Of a stretch of 64,000 bases of DNA, positions 43,703-54,300 are shown piece after piece. The notes under the pieces are model-generated. The model saw only the letters and a program-made list of their open reading frames with translations, searched no databases and was not told the DNA's origin. The translations under genes and the position numbers were made by a program. Source of the stretch: Gambelia wislizenii (taxonomy: Eukaryota > Chordata > Lepidosauria > Squamata > Crotaphytidae). Each line of letters starts with the position of its first letter. The first letter of the stretch is position 1. Location: NCBI GenBank assembly GCA_030847615.1, contig JAUMIR010000001.1:252281187-252345186 (forward strand). Reading direction: 5' to 3'.

Positions 43703-45356
43703 ACTTAAAAAAACAGGATTACCATTAAAACGAAGCAAGAATAACTCAGTTTCAATGAACTGTCAGCTGACATCAAGCAATAGCAATTAGATTTATTAGT
43801 GGGCTCCAGAAATACTATGCAGGTTTGTGGTAAAACTATGCTCATATGGCACTACTCTTTACTGTTCACAATGCATTCATTCTATTTCATTGTTTATAAG
43901 AAGCTGTTGTCCTTGTCAACAAACATTATTTAATATATCCAAATTTGACTGGAAATGTGGAACAGCAGGAAAAATAGAGGAACCGATCGCTGTCCATGTA
44001 TGCGGGGTGGGGATGGGGGGAGAGGGGGAGGGAGGAAAGGGAGAGAGAGTAAAAAATGTTGGGCCATCATGTTGTAGTTTGACCCTTGCTTTATGTGTCT
44101 TCATTTGGCATGTACCCTTAGTATTAAGTATTGGTATTTAACTTCTGAGTTAGTATTTCTATCCATTTCATTTCAACTGGCCAAGTCTTCTGTAACTTGG
44201 GGCCCATTTACATGGCAAAATAAGTCCGTGAAGAATTTGCGAAGATTCCTAATAGTTCACACACACCACACCATAATATTGCCTCATTCAGAAAGGGGGG
44301 AGTTCAAAACCTCAAAAGTAGCATAATAAGGGCTTTCACTACTTTTCCCAACCTTTTTAAAAAGTAGCACGACTTAGCGCATTATCAATTGTGTGAACTG
44401 CCATTTCGCTAAGAGCTATGTGAACTATCAGCAATCTTCCTGGTCCAGTCACAGCAGAGCTGCGCTGTGATTGATTGGGCTGTCTAAGGAGGGGGTGGGC
44501 TTGCAAGAGATGGAGGAGCCTGAAATGAAAAGATCCAGCCCCTGTTGTTTCAGCCATGGAAAAAATCCAGCAAGATGTCTGTAGCTTGCTTGACTGTGTG
44601 TGTGTGAGAGAGAGAGAGACAGAGACAGACAGAGAGGGAGGGAGGGAGGGGGATTGAGTAGCGATCGGCTCCTCTAGCTGTTCGCTCACTCACACTCCTC
44701 TGATCACATTTGTGTGTGTGTGTGAGAGAGAGAAAAAGACAGGGAGAGTGAGTAAGGGTAAGGGGGGCTTGATGGGGGGGGAATAGCTCCTCTGTGGGCT
44801 GAAAAGCTGCCTCCTTCCTTCCACCCTTCTCGCTATAAGAGGCATGCAAACTAGCAGGCTTTCCTAAGACATTCCTTAGCCTTTGCTAAGGCATGCAAAC
44901 TAGCAGGCATTCCTAAGAGCAGGGAAAGATCTGAGCACTTTCTCTCTCTCTCTCTCTCTTTCCCTCCCTCTGTCTCATCTTCGCCCAGATGTGCGTGGGA
45001 GGCCATGCTCCCCCACCTTTGCCTGTCTGAACCAGAAAGCGAAAAAATAAACAGAGCAACCGATTTCCCAATAAATCATGTAAACTACCAGACACTGGTG
45101 CAAAAAAGCGCTAAAGCACAAATTATCGCAATAAAAAGTGCTGTGGAACTGAGCCCTTGGAGGCTGAGATAATACAGAAACAGAATATTCACAATTATGT
45201 ACTGGTTCTGTCAGTGAGAAGCTCTGCCATTCCCTTTTATTGCGGAGCTCAAACAAAACAGCCACTATTGCATGTGAAGATGTATTTCAGTTGGTCCATT
45301 TGCAACAAGTGAAAAAAAAAAAGAATACAAGAGAATTGTGTTTTTGTGTGTGCATA
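43703..45356. other. Non-coding, simple repeats and local duplications
   Basis: (GT)(GA) mixtures at 44596-44655 and 44711-44750 sit in an imperfect duplication of about 125 bases (...gagcggctcctct / ...gaatagctcctct). gcatgcaaactagcaggc(t/a)ttcctaag is repeated at 44842-44870 and 44890-44918. A (TC)n run lies at 44939-44960 and a G-rich stretch at 44003-44050. No coding region. Confidence 0.5.
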
Positions 45357-46364
45357 TGAGGGGGTACTGAAAAGTTCTCAGTCCAACCCACTTTCCAAAA
45401 TCTGAGCATAATTTTCTCACTGTAGCTTGAAAGAGTGTTCTTTTGTATTGTAAACTCTGCCAATTTGCAGGATTGTAGCTCTAATTTGTGAATTTTCTCA
45501 GATCATCGATAGAACCATATCAATGAAAAATGTGGAATTTTCAAGTGCTTGAACTCTGGGCCATAATGAGTTTACTGTTCCTGCAGAAGAAAACTCCAAA
45601 GGAAATCCATGAGTTGTATGATGCAAACATTTAGTGAGAAGTGCCTGTCATACTCAACTGTAAAGAAGTGGTGTGCCAATTTTCAGCATGGAGAAGGTCT
45701 GGGAGGTGTTCAACAGTGTCGACTCCTGAAATTGTTGAGCGTGTTCATGACCTGATTTTGCAAATCAGCAAATCTCAGCTAAAACAATTGCTGAAACACT
45801 AGAGATATCCGAAGAATGCACTGGGTTCATAATTTATGAGCAGAAGCTATCAGCCAAGTGGGTGATAAAATGTTTGAATACTGACCAGAAACTAAATCCA
45901 GCGGATACCTCCAAGCTGATATTGCCCACAGTTTCATGTATTCACATCAAAAAATATGTTCTCTCTAGGCATTTCTAGGTCCTCCAGTGAGATTCTATAG
46001 TCAACATCTGGCATACATCTCATTGAAAATAATAGGTTCCCTATTATCCACTATTTCAGGTATCCACAGGGGGTCTGGAAATGTATCCCCCATGGATACA
46101 GGGGTCAACCTGTACTTCCAAATCTTAAAAAGTGTTTGAAAGAAAGGAAATTTTCAAATGATTCAGAGGTGATAGCAGCGGTCGAGCATATTATTTCAGT
46201 GACCAGACATCAGATTTTTTTTTTTTTGGAAGGGTTAAAGAAACTTAAGAAATGATGTGCCAAGTGAGTCAAATTCGGGGTAAATATGTGGAATAGCATG
46301 CAAGTTTTATTGCTTTAAGTCATTCCCTGCTTGGTCAGGCCAAGAACTTTTCAACAGCCCCTCT
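45357..46364 (+). pseudogene. mariner transposon relic
   Basis: Inverted ends gaggggtactgaaaagttct (left) and gaacttttcaacagcccctc (right) are flanked by TA at 45355-45356 and 46365-46366. The translation across frame breaks shows KTPKEIHELYDA, TVKKWCANFQHGEGL, TPEIVERVHDLIL and, after an internal gap and insertion, LPNLKKCLKERKF and DSEVIAAVEHIIS. These are the ordered landmarks of mariner transposase: the helix-turn-helix region at the front and the region near the end. The catalytic core is missing. Mariner cuts and pastes DNA at TA; this copy cannot. Confidence 0.85.
45945..46112 (-). mobile_element. Tigger-like fragment inside mariner
   Basis: On the minus strand it starts caggttgacccctgtatccatgggggata next to TA (46113-46114) and runs through ctatagaatctcactggaggacctagaaatgcctagagaga. 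It resembles the element at 63145-63568. The left edge is uncertain. Confidence 0.7.
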
Positions 46365-46745
46365 TATGTATGTTGGGGAAGGCATAGCTCCAGAATGCAC
46401 TCTATCATTTTTTAGATTTTACAGAAAAACATCCCCTTAGATAAACTTACAATCCCATTTTTCCCCTTGACTTGTAACTGCCATGAGCCTTCAATGCTGA
46501 AACCATTTTTATATACTAAGTCTGTTTCTGCATGCGTCCGACAATTTCTTTGACCATGTTAACCATGTTTTCCACAATGTGTCACAGCCACAGGAATGTA
46601 AAATGAATTTCCTGTATACCACCATTTCTTTAAAACTTCTCCTTCAAAACTCAAAGTGTTCTACCTATTCTTTTCAGTCTCTATGACAGCAGAAAAATAG
46701 AAAGTCAATGTTTTCCACAGAGGAATGGAATGACTTTCAATACAA

Positions 46746-46747
46746 GC

Positions 46748-46807
<60 letters not shown>
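46746..46807 (+). repeat. (GT)n(GA)n microsatellite
   Basis: A short GT run is followed by about 25 GA units with one interruption. It adjoins a SINE tail. Confidence 0.97.
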
Positions 46808-46925
46808 TGCCTTCAAGTCTCCTGACAACTTATGGCGACCCCTTGAATTTCATAGAGTTTTCCTAGGCAAGAAACACTCAGCAGTGGTTTTGCTAGTTCC
46901 TTCATCTGACGGGAAGTAAGGTGGG
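46807..46925 (-). mobile_element. Diverged Sauria-like SINE
   Basis: gtgccttcaagtctcctgacaacttatggcgacccc...tagagttttcctaggcaag corresponds to the tail half in minus orientation. The head is not recognisable. Confidence 0.6.
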
Positions 46926-46993
46926 CAGAATGTGTGATTTTCAGCTACTTCTCCACCCCATCATAGCCCCCTGCACTGGGAGGAAACTGCTAA

Positions 46994-47045
46994 TATCTAT
47001 CTATCTATCTATCTATCTGTCTGTCTATCTATCTATCTATCTATC
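46994..47045 (+). repeat. (ATCT)n microsatellite
   Basis: About twelve ATCT units with two GTCT variants. Confidence 0.97.
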
Positions 47046-47384
47046 AATCATTGCTCCTCTGCTGCCCGGATTGTAGTCAATATAAAATATGATAGAGAGG
47101 TTTATGACATAATGCCTGGAGGTAACCATGGTGTGGACACTTCCTCATCCTCATTGAAACAACCAGCTGGACTTTGCTGTGTGAAGAAACATTTTTACTG
47201 TCACTGGTCTTGAACATAGCAGGGAAGATATCAGTCAACTGCAGGGAAAGGGGAGAAATGGGAAGATGATGGAATGCAAAGAGCCTGAAGAGCAATAAAA
47301 TGCTGAAGGCTTTCTGTGGCAAATGGATTTTGTCCTTCCATTTTTCTGGTCACAATGCTGTATGTCCTGTTCATCCTGGTATTT

Positions 47385-47390
<6 letters not shown>

Positions 47391-47426
<36 letters not shown>
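47391..47426 (+). repeat. (AT)n microsatellite
   Basis: Eighteen AT units. Confidence 0.97.
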
Positions 47427-47427
<1 letters not shown>

Positions 47428-48341
47428 CAGCAGCAAAATCCAGACATTGTGTCTAACTTGATGGATTCAATATTTGGGCTTGCTAGGGAGCTGAGGCTGA
47501 GCACAACAGCAGCTAATTGGATTTAATCTGGCAGATAAGAAGCTCTCCAAGGGGACAACAAAGCAGGTATCTTTTAGGTATCTGTGGCTCATCTCACTCC
47601 CAGAGATTTAAGTGGGAGCAGAACTGCAGGCCATGGATGATGCAATCCGGAATACCGCAATTGCTACATAGACATGAGCGCAGCATAAGGTCAGCATGCA
47701 GTTGGGGCTGCCTAGCACTTCAGTCCTAGACTACACTAGTCCACTACTCTCATGCTAGTGCTCTATGGCATGTCATCTGAAGAGCACTGATGTATGCACA
47801 GAAAATGCAACAAAAATACACCTGGGCTCTACCCATAAGGTATATTATCAGTTTGCCCTGTTTCAGAATCTAGTGATAAAAGGATAATCAGAGTTACCTG
47901 ACTACAAAAAACATTTATCTACAGAAGATGCATGATTACAAGTCTAGTATAAACATCCCCTGTGTATTGTTTTTGAAACTTATTTTACACATCTGAAAAA
48001 TCTGATGGGCTTCTAAACTAAGCAGACAACACAAAATGCCTAGTGGTACAGTTCATCTAGCCAACAACACCCCCCCCCACAAAACAGCAATGTACCAATC
48101 TCTGTAAAATAAGGAGCATCTCTGAAAGACATATTTGTAATAGCCATTTCCAAACAGAATCTGCAATAGAACAAATCCCATGCTATTACATCAAGTAGGG
48201 ACTAAAGCCAGTAATCCACTCAGAACAAGGAAGCTGTGTGCCAGATCAGGTTTTTCCCCCAATGCACTTCTCATACAAATCAAGAAATTAAACAGTTGAT
48301 GCAATGGAGGCATTGCTGCAAAACTGACAAGATTCACAATA
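47427..48341. other. Intronic sequence, nothing recognised
   Basis: No coding region or known repeat; a C-rich run lies at 48070-48079. Confidence 0.45.
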
Positions 48342-48450
48342 GGGTCTCTCTCTCTGGCTTTTTTTCACAAACAAAGATTCAGGAAGGACTCATCCCGCAC
48401 TTTCTGCAAGCGCGCTGATGACTGAAAAGGCCAATCCAAGATACCTTTGG
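48342..48450 (-). pseudogene. Non-LTR retrotransposon 3' end, (GA)n tailed
   Basis: The minus strand reads WIGLFSHQRACRKCGMSPS then stop, followed by a short 3' UTR ending aaaagccagagagagag. The same C-terminus and tail occur in plus orientation at 50845-51011. The HQRAC piece looks like the end of a zinc-finger motif found at the C-terminus of some vertebrate LINE proteins. Strongly 5' truncated. Confidence 0.8.
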
Positions 48451-48767
48451 TTTAAAGGGTGAGGCCAGTTCTGTGCACGTTGTGCTCCACCAGAAAGATA
48501 TATTGCACAGGCTCACAATAGGGTAATCTCTAGACAAAAAGGTGTGTTTACATTTCAATACCTCATGAAACACTACTGTTGTATATAGAATTTTGAAACT
48601 GTTTAATTTTCAGTCAAAATTAATGTAGTTGAGACAGCGTTTCTGGAAAGGTAAGCAAACTGAATTCTAGTGGAATAAAGCTATGTGCAACCACATGACT
48701 ACATTTATTAGGGCACTGAGCTCTTTGGGAGGATTCACCACATAAACTAGAAATAAAAATAGGAAGC
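48451..48767. other. Intronic sequence, nothing recognised
   Basis: Unassigned non-coding DNA. Confidence 0.4.
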
Positions 48768-48968
48768 TGTTGTTATTTATTGTGTGCTTTCAAGTCATTT
48801 CTGAATTATGGTGACCCTAAGGCAAACCTATCACAGGGTTTTCAGAGGCTGAGACTGTGTGACTTGTCCAAGGTCACCCAGAGGGTTTTCATGGCCTAGC
48901 AGGGATTCAAACCCCGATCGCCACAGTCATAGTCCAGCACTTAAAACTATTACGCCACGATGGCTCCT
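48768..48968 (-). mobile_element. Sauria-type SINE, minus strand
   Basis: tgtgtgctttcaagtcatttctgaattatggtgaccctaagg...cacagggttttcagaggctgagactgtgtgacttgtcc...cagggattcaaaccccgatc...ctattacgccacgatggct. Near full length. Confidence 0.9.
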
Positions 48969-49429
48969 AGAATAAGAATAGGAATCTTCAATCTGCAGCT
49001 GCAGTTCTCAGCCATCTTTGAACAGAATCAACCACGTGACTCACAGCTTAACACTACCATTACTACACCACATATGCAAACTTATATGATTTGCTACAGG
49101 TCTACCTCATATTTTGTTAACAGTTCAAGATTGTGGAACCCATAGAACCTATGTTAAGAAATGATTAGTTAAGAGACCTTTCATATATGCTCAGAAATGA
49201 ACTGTGATATGTTTTGATGGAGCTGAAATCAGAAATACTAGGGTTCTGGTTTGGTCCATCTTTACTAGTGTTTGTCTACCCTGGGGGTAAAATCTGATTG
49301 AAATTCGGACTATTCGAGCCCAGAGTTAAGTGCCACACCATACCAAATTTGCACCACTCATTGTTGGGCTTGTCTACACAAGTGATTTTTCCGGATTTTT
49401 ACCCCCAGGCAGCTCGGCAGCACCATCCC
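48969..49429. other. Intronic sequence, nothing firm
   Basis: gtttgtctaccctgggggtaaaatc (49270) and cttgtctacacaagtgatttttccggatttttacccccagg (49370) look like pieces of a terminal-inverted-repeat element joined to the next feature, but ends could not be set. Confidence 0.35.
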
Positions 49430-49700
49430 CCCCCACCTCGCCGATCCTCAGCACCACTGTTACTGGTGTGCAGTTGCTCGCTCTGAGGTTAGAATGAGGT
49501 GGCCAGCCATGTGACTGCATAGCTTGCTGCTCATCCTGACCTCAGAGCAAGCTACTGAGTCAGGGCTCTGCCTTCCCCATGCACAACTGCTCGCTCTAAG
49601 GCTAAAATGACCCAGCCAGCCATGCAATCACATGGCTGGCTGGTTGTTCTGACCTTAGAGCAAGTGACTATGCCAGGACTCTGCCATCCTGACCAATATT
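49430..49700. repeat. Tandem pair of palindromic ~115-bp units
   Basis: Unit 1 (from about 49463: cagttgctcgctctgaggttagaatga...catcctgacctcagagcaagctactgagtcagggctctgcc) and unit 2 (from about 49580: aactgctcgctctaaggctaaaatga...gttctgaccttagagcaagtgactatgccaggactctgcc) are direct repeats. Each is itself a foldback. This suggests duplicated core of a MITE. Confidence 0.7.
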
Positions 49701-50284
49701 GGAATGAGGATGTGGTGCTGAGGATGGGTAGGGAAATGGCAGCACCTATCAGGCAGTGCTTGTTCTGCTCCCCCCCTCCCCGAATCCAGGGTTTTCTTTA
49801 GAGTTCCAAGTAAACTCTGTAGAAAACCATGAGTTTTTAAAACCCAGATTAAAGTGGTATATCCCAAGTTAGGTGAACATGGGGTTATATGTTGTGTGGC
49901 CTTATCACACCAGTTTTGGGGATTCAGGGTGGTGGTGTTTGTTTGTTTGTTAATGTAGACAGGGACTTAGAGGTCTGTCCTTGTAGTATTCAGAGAGGCC
50001 TTTCATCTAACATTTTTCAATGTTATTTCTTACAGAGGAGCAGCTATTACATTAATAGGTAATGGAAGAACAAAAAGAAAATCTCTTGACGGCCATTGCT
50101 CTAACATACCTTACAAAAAAAGAAGTGAAAATCAAAACATACAGTTAAGGGGGAACATACTCAAATGCTATTTGAATAGGTAGTCTTACTGTCAACCATA
50201 CTGAACTTGCATTGTAGTGCTATGTATTAATCTACTCCATAACAAACTGTTGACTTTGCCATTTGGGGGATAAAGTACCATTTA
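49701..50284. other. Intronic sequence, nothing recognised
   Basis: Unassigned; may include the right side of the preceding foldback element up to about 49960. Confidence 0.35.
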
Positions 50285-50965
50285 CAACTGCACTATCAGT
50301 GTGTATAGAGCCATTGTACTGTCTATTCTCCTTTATGGATCTGAAACATAGGTCACCTTTCGCCACCACCTACGACTCCTCGAACGCTTTCATCAGTGCT
50401 GTATATGCACAATCCTAAATATACACTGGACTGACTATGTGACAAATGTTGCTGTCCTTGAGCAAGCAGGGATCACCAGCATTGAGGCCATGATATTGAG
50501 AACACAGCTGCTCTGGGCAGGGCACGTTTCTAGGATGGAGGACCATAGCCTCCCCAAAATAGTACTCTATGGTGTACTCGCCATGGGTCAGTGTAAGAGG
50601 GGTGTTCCAAAAAACAAAAAACAAAAACAAAAAAACAAACAAAACGATGCAAGGACTCCCTAAAACAACATCTCAGGCTCAGCCACATTGATCACCAACA
50701 ATGGTCCGCCCTGGCCTCACATTGGGAGGTATGGAGACGCACTATCCACAATGCTGCAGCCTTATTTGAGAACTCACGCCGAACAAGTCTTGAAGAGAAA
50801 CGATAGCGCAGAAAGAATCACAACCCAGAAACATCACCCAAGGAGACCCTCTGCTTTGCTTTCTGCAACCGGACTTGTTTATCTCAGATTGGCCTTTTTA
50901 GTCACCAGCGTGCTTGCAGAAAGCGTGGGATGAGTCCTTCCTAAATCTTTGTTTGCGAAGAAAAG

Positions 50966-50968
<3 letters not shown>
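50285..50968 (+). pseudogene. Non-LTR retrotransposon, RT C-terminal region
   Basis: Translation across frame changes gives ILLYGSET, then FRHHLRLLERFHQCCI, ILNIHWTDYVTNVAVLEQAG, LLWAGHVSRMEDHSLPK, HIDHQQWSALASHWEVWRR and a terminal CFAFCNRTCLSQIGL-FSHQRACRKRGMSPS stop. These are typical of the region after RT in one vertebrate LINE clade that ends in a C2H2-type finger; I do not assign the clade. An A/C-rich run, aaaacaaaaaacaaaaac, at 50609-50645 replaces the codons after RGVPK. The 3' end runs directly into (GA)n. It is 5' truncated and dead. Confidence 0.85.

Positions 50969-51012
<44 letters not shown>
50969..51012 (+). repeat. (GA)n tract, LINE tail
   Basis: About 21 GA units immediately after the LINE 3' UTR gcgaagaaaagcca. 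Because 48342-48450 has the same junction, this looks like the element's own terminal repeat, later expanded. Confidence 0.9.
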
Positions 51013-51014
<2 letters not shown>

Positions 51015-51020
51015 CCTCTG

Positions 51021-51399
51021 TTTTAAAGCAGTGGTTCTTAACCTGCGGTCCGCGGATCCCCAGGGGACCACAATGTACTCACAAGGGGTCTGCAAAGCCT
51101 TGAAGGCTGCTTGGCCCACCTCCTCCCAGCAATGGAGTGGCCATGTGTCAGGAGTCAAGGCAAAGTCTGGTTTGGCCTGCAGGCTACCCTTTAATCCACT
51201 CCAGCCACAAACTTGCAGGAAGAAGCAGGACAAAAGTTTTCCCTCCCCTTCTAGTGCCTCTGAGGGAAGGTTTAATGGATAGTGTCACTGTGTTGTTGTT
51301 GCTTTAAATTGTGAGTTAAGTCTTGGGGGTCTGCAGCAACAAAAGATATTTAAAGGGTGGTCCCTGCTAAAGAAAAAGTTAAGAGCCACTGTTTTAAAG
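51021..51399 (+). mobile_element. Complete hAT MITE with 8-bp duplication
   Basis: The 363-base element (51029-51391) has ends cagtggttcttaacctgcgg and aaaaagttaagagccactg, an inverted repeat of about 14 bases close to the Charlie-type CAGTGGTTCTCAACC. The flanks are TTTTAAAG on both sides (51021-51028 and 51392-51399), the 8-base duplication of hAT elements. There is no transposase. A truncated relative lies at 14819-15081. Confidence 0.93.
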
Positions 51400-54300
51400 T
51401 AAAAACAGATACCTGAAGTATGCTTTCAGGGGGCTGAAATTAGGATGCTTTGGAAGACATTTCCAGGTATCATCTGACCTCTGTTTGGGGATTCATCACT
51501 AAGTACATGTCCAGGATGTACAGTATTAATTATATTCAGAAAACTAATTTTGTGAGGTAGGGTATTTTAACATCATCAAGATAAAACCAGACCTCCCCAC
51601 CACCACCATGGAACATGGAAAATTTGTCCAAATGTACTGGAGTATGTTTCTTTTCTTTTCTTTTCTTTTTTTTGATAATCACAAAACAAAAGGTCAACCT
51701 ACTGAAATATTTCATCATTGAAAACAACAGATGTATTTTTAAATGATTAGATTAATGACTCCATATCTGTAATAATCTTAGCCTGAAATGTCAACTAGGT
51801 TTGAGATGATTTTTTCATTTCATCAGAGTCAGGGAACTATAACATAAATATTGCTATGGTCTGATTCTTGTTTCGGACATGATTCAACATGACATATATA
51901 TGATTCAACATCACACACACACGCTTTTTCCCATAGGAAATTATAGACAGAAAGACTCATTGACACTTTGTACATAACAGAGCATCTCTTTGGTGTACCA
52001 TGGGTTCAGAAGAGACTCTGAAAGAATGATGCCTCCAATCTGTATACTGTAAAGAAAACATGTTATCTAACAAGGATAATAAAGCATTACCCTCCCCAGC
52101 CCAATGTGAGAGATATCTTGAATGTAGAGGGCAATACCTTCTTCACCCATAGTGTCCTGTATCTGATCTTGGGGCTCTGCATGAACACAATTCAGAGAGG
52201 ACCTTGGGCTGAATTATAACTAATCACCTTATCCTAATGTCCTCCCACTCCTGTCCTTTTTCTCATTGACTGTGAGCACACTTCTTGCTGCAAACTACCT
52301 CTCTTGCAACTACTGCTGTGGCCTCCATTTGTCCACACTGTCATTTAATAGGCACAACTGATTATGTTGGATAAGTTTAGAATGCTATGCTTGAGGTTAT
52401 GATTCCATGGCTACTCATGAACAATTATCTGTCCCCTGTGGGCAAATGAAGGTAGAAATGAGTGCAAAGGAACAAGAGGGAAATGCAGCCAAGGAGGAGG
52501 CAGGGCTGCTGTATGGTAAAAGAAGGGCAATGACCAGCAATGAAAACAATGACAACATACAGAAGGGCATTTAATTTTTGGTAACTGTTTTAGTTGTGTT
52601 TACAGCTATCACATTTTATTGTCATTAAATGTATCACTACTCTCTAAATCTTTTCTGTCTTGCCTGCAAACCTCCATATGTGTGCTGTTTAAAATAACCA
52701 TTCAGAGTATTGGGAACCCATGAGATCTCAAAAACAGTGTACCATACTGGCAATGGGGAACATTCTTCTGCACCCTGGATCATGGTTGAACCCTTGTGCC
52801 AATAATGCAGTTCACACAAGGTCCTTTAGACTGGGTTTCAATAAAACAGCAACAAGCAGAATTAAGTCTTGACATGGGAGTTTTTCTAGTAAGGAGTGAA
52901 CTCACTGAGCATTTTTTGCAAGTCTCTCCTGTGAAACTGTCTGAGAAAAATGCAAGCAGGAAAATGTGTGGGATATATACATGTTTGACAGTTAAAGAAC
53001 TGTTCCTTGAAAATGTTTGTGTGTTTTTAAAGATATACTACAAAAGCCTCCCATTTAAAAACAGGAAATTATGAACTAATTTAAGTGAAGTCCTGCCCAT
53101 AATTATGCATGAATATACATGCTCATCTCCTCCCCCACACCTAAAATATGCCTGTTCTTTTGAAGTTCAGGTTTTGGGTCTCTAATCCTTTCCCTTTCTG
53201 TTCAAAACACATTAGAAACTTGGCTACGATTTGCTCCACAAATATAGGTCATCTTACTATCAAAGTACACTAATGAGTTAGAAGGCTATCTTTCCCTATG
53301 ATGCACTGGCCTAACTCATTAACATTAATGAGATTTATGCATGTAGGCAAAGAGAAGAACAGAACCCGAATTTAACAAATAAACATTTAGCAGTATGTAC
53401 ACGAGAATATTTACATACATCTATACACACACACATGCCCCTCCTGTCTTTGATTCTGACAAATGATAAACTCAACGAAGAAGTAATCAAGATTGCAAGA
53501 GTAAGAAGAGAAGGGTGTCATAAAACAGCCAATATTTTCTTAATGGCATGACAAATGGGCTATGCATATATTCTCAAATTAATTATTGCACCCACCCTCT
53601 TAGACTGCAATCACTAAAACATGGTAGTTTTACTCTACAACTGACAGTTTTGTACAGTAGATATAAATCAGGAAGGAAAAATTAAAAATGAAGGCCTCAC
53701 AAAATGTTCTAAATAGTTTCTGATTGTAATTTATTTCTCTCTTTGCCATACCATTTATTTCTATCACTTTCTCAGCTACATTAAATGGCACTAAAAACAA
53801 TTAGTTATGCAGCACTGGGGCCTGGGAAACAGTGTACATACTTGCATGATGAAAAGGATGGGAGTCTAAATCTTGTGGGTGGACAGAAGGAACAGAAACT
53901 GAAGGTATATTTTCAAAGCTAGTAGCACTGACAACCAGCTCTCCAGGACTGCCCCACTATCAGTGTGCCTCTTGATTTCAGATTGTTGAAGCTAGGCATT
54001 CATAGAAACCGATAGATTAATATTATTGCTACTTATTTAGCAACACAATTACAGAGCCAACCCTGTTGGTCATAAAAATACAGTTGCAAAAAGTCTTCAT
54101 GTAATAATAAAAATATTTCTTCTCTTTTTGCTAGAAAGAAAAATTAAAACCATCCAGGTGCTTAGCTCAAAGCAATACTGGCAAATTAATCAGCCCCCTT
54201 CCCCCATCCTGCCTGGCCTCCACCAAATGGCCTATGCTGTGAAAATGAGAGTAAATACTCTAAGATTGTTGGCAGGAAAATGTAATATTTCCAAAGAAGA

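Noticed and set aside
50914..51282. 122-codon frame containing a run of Glu-Arg
   Set aside because: Translation of the (GA)n tract and the hAT MITE.
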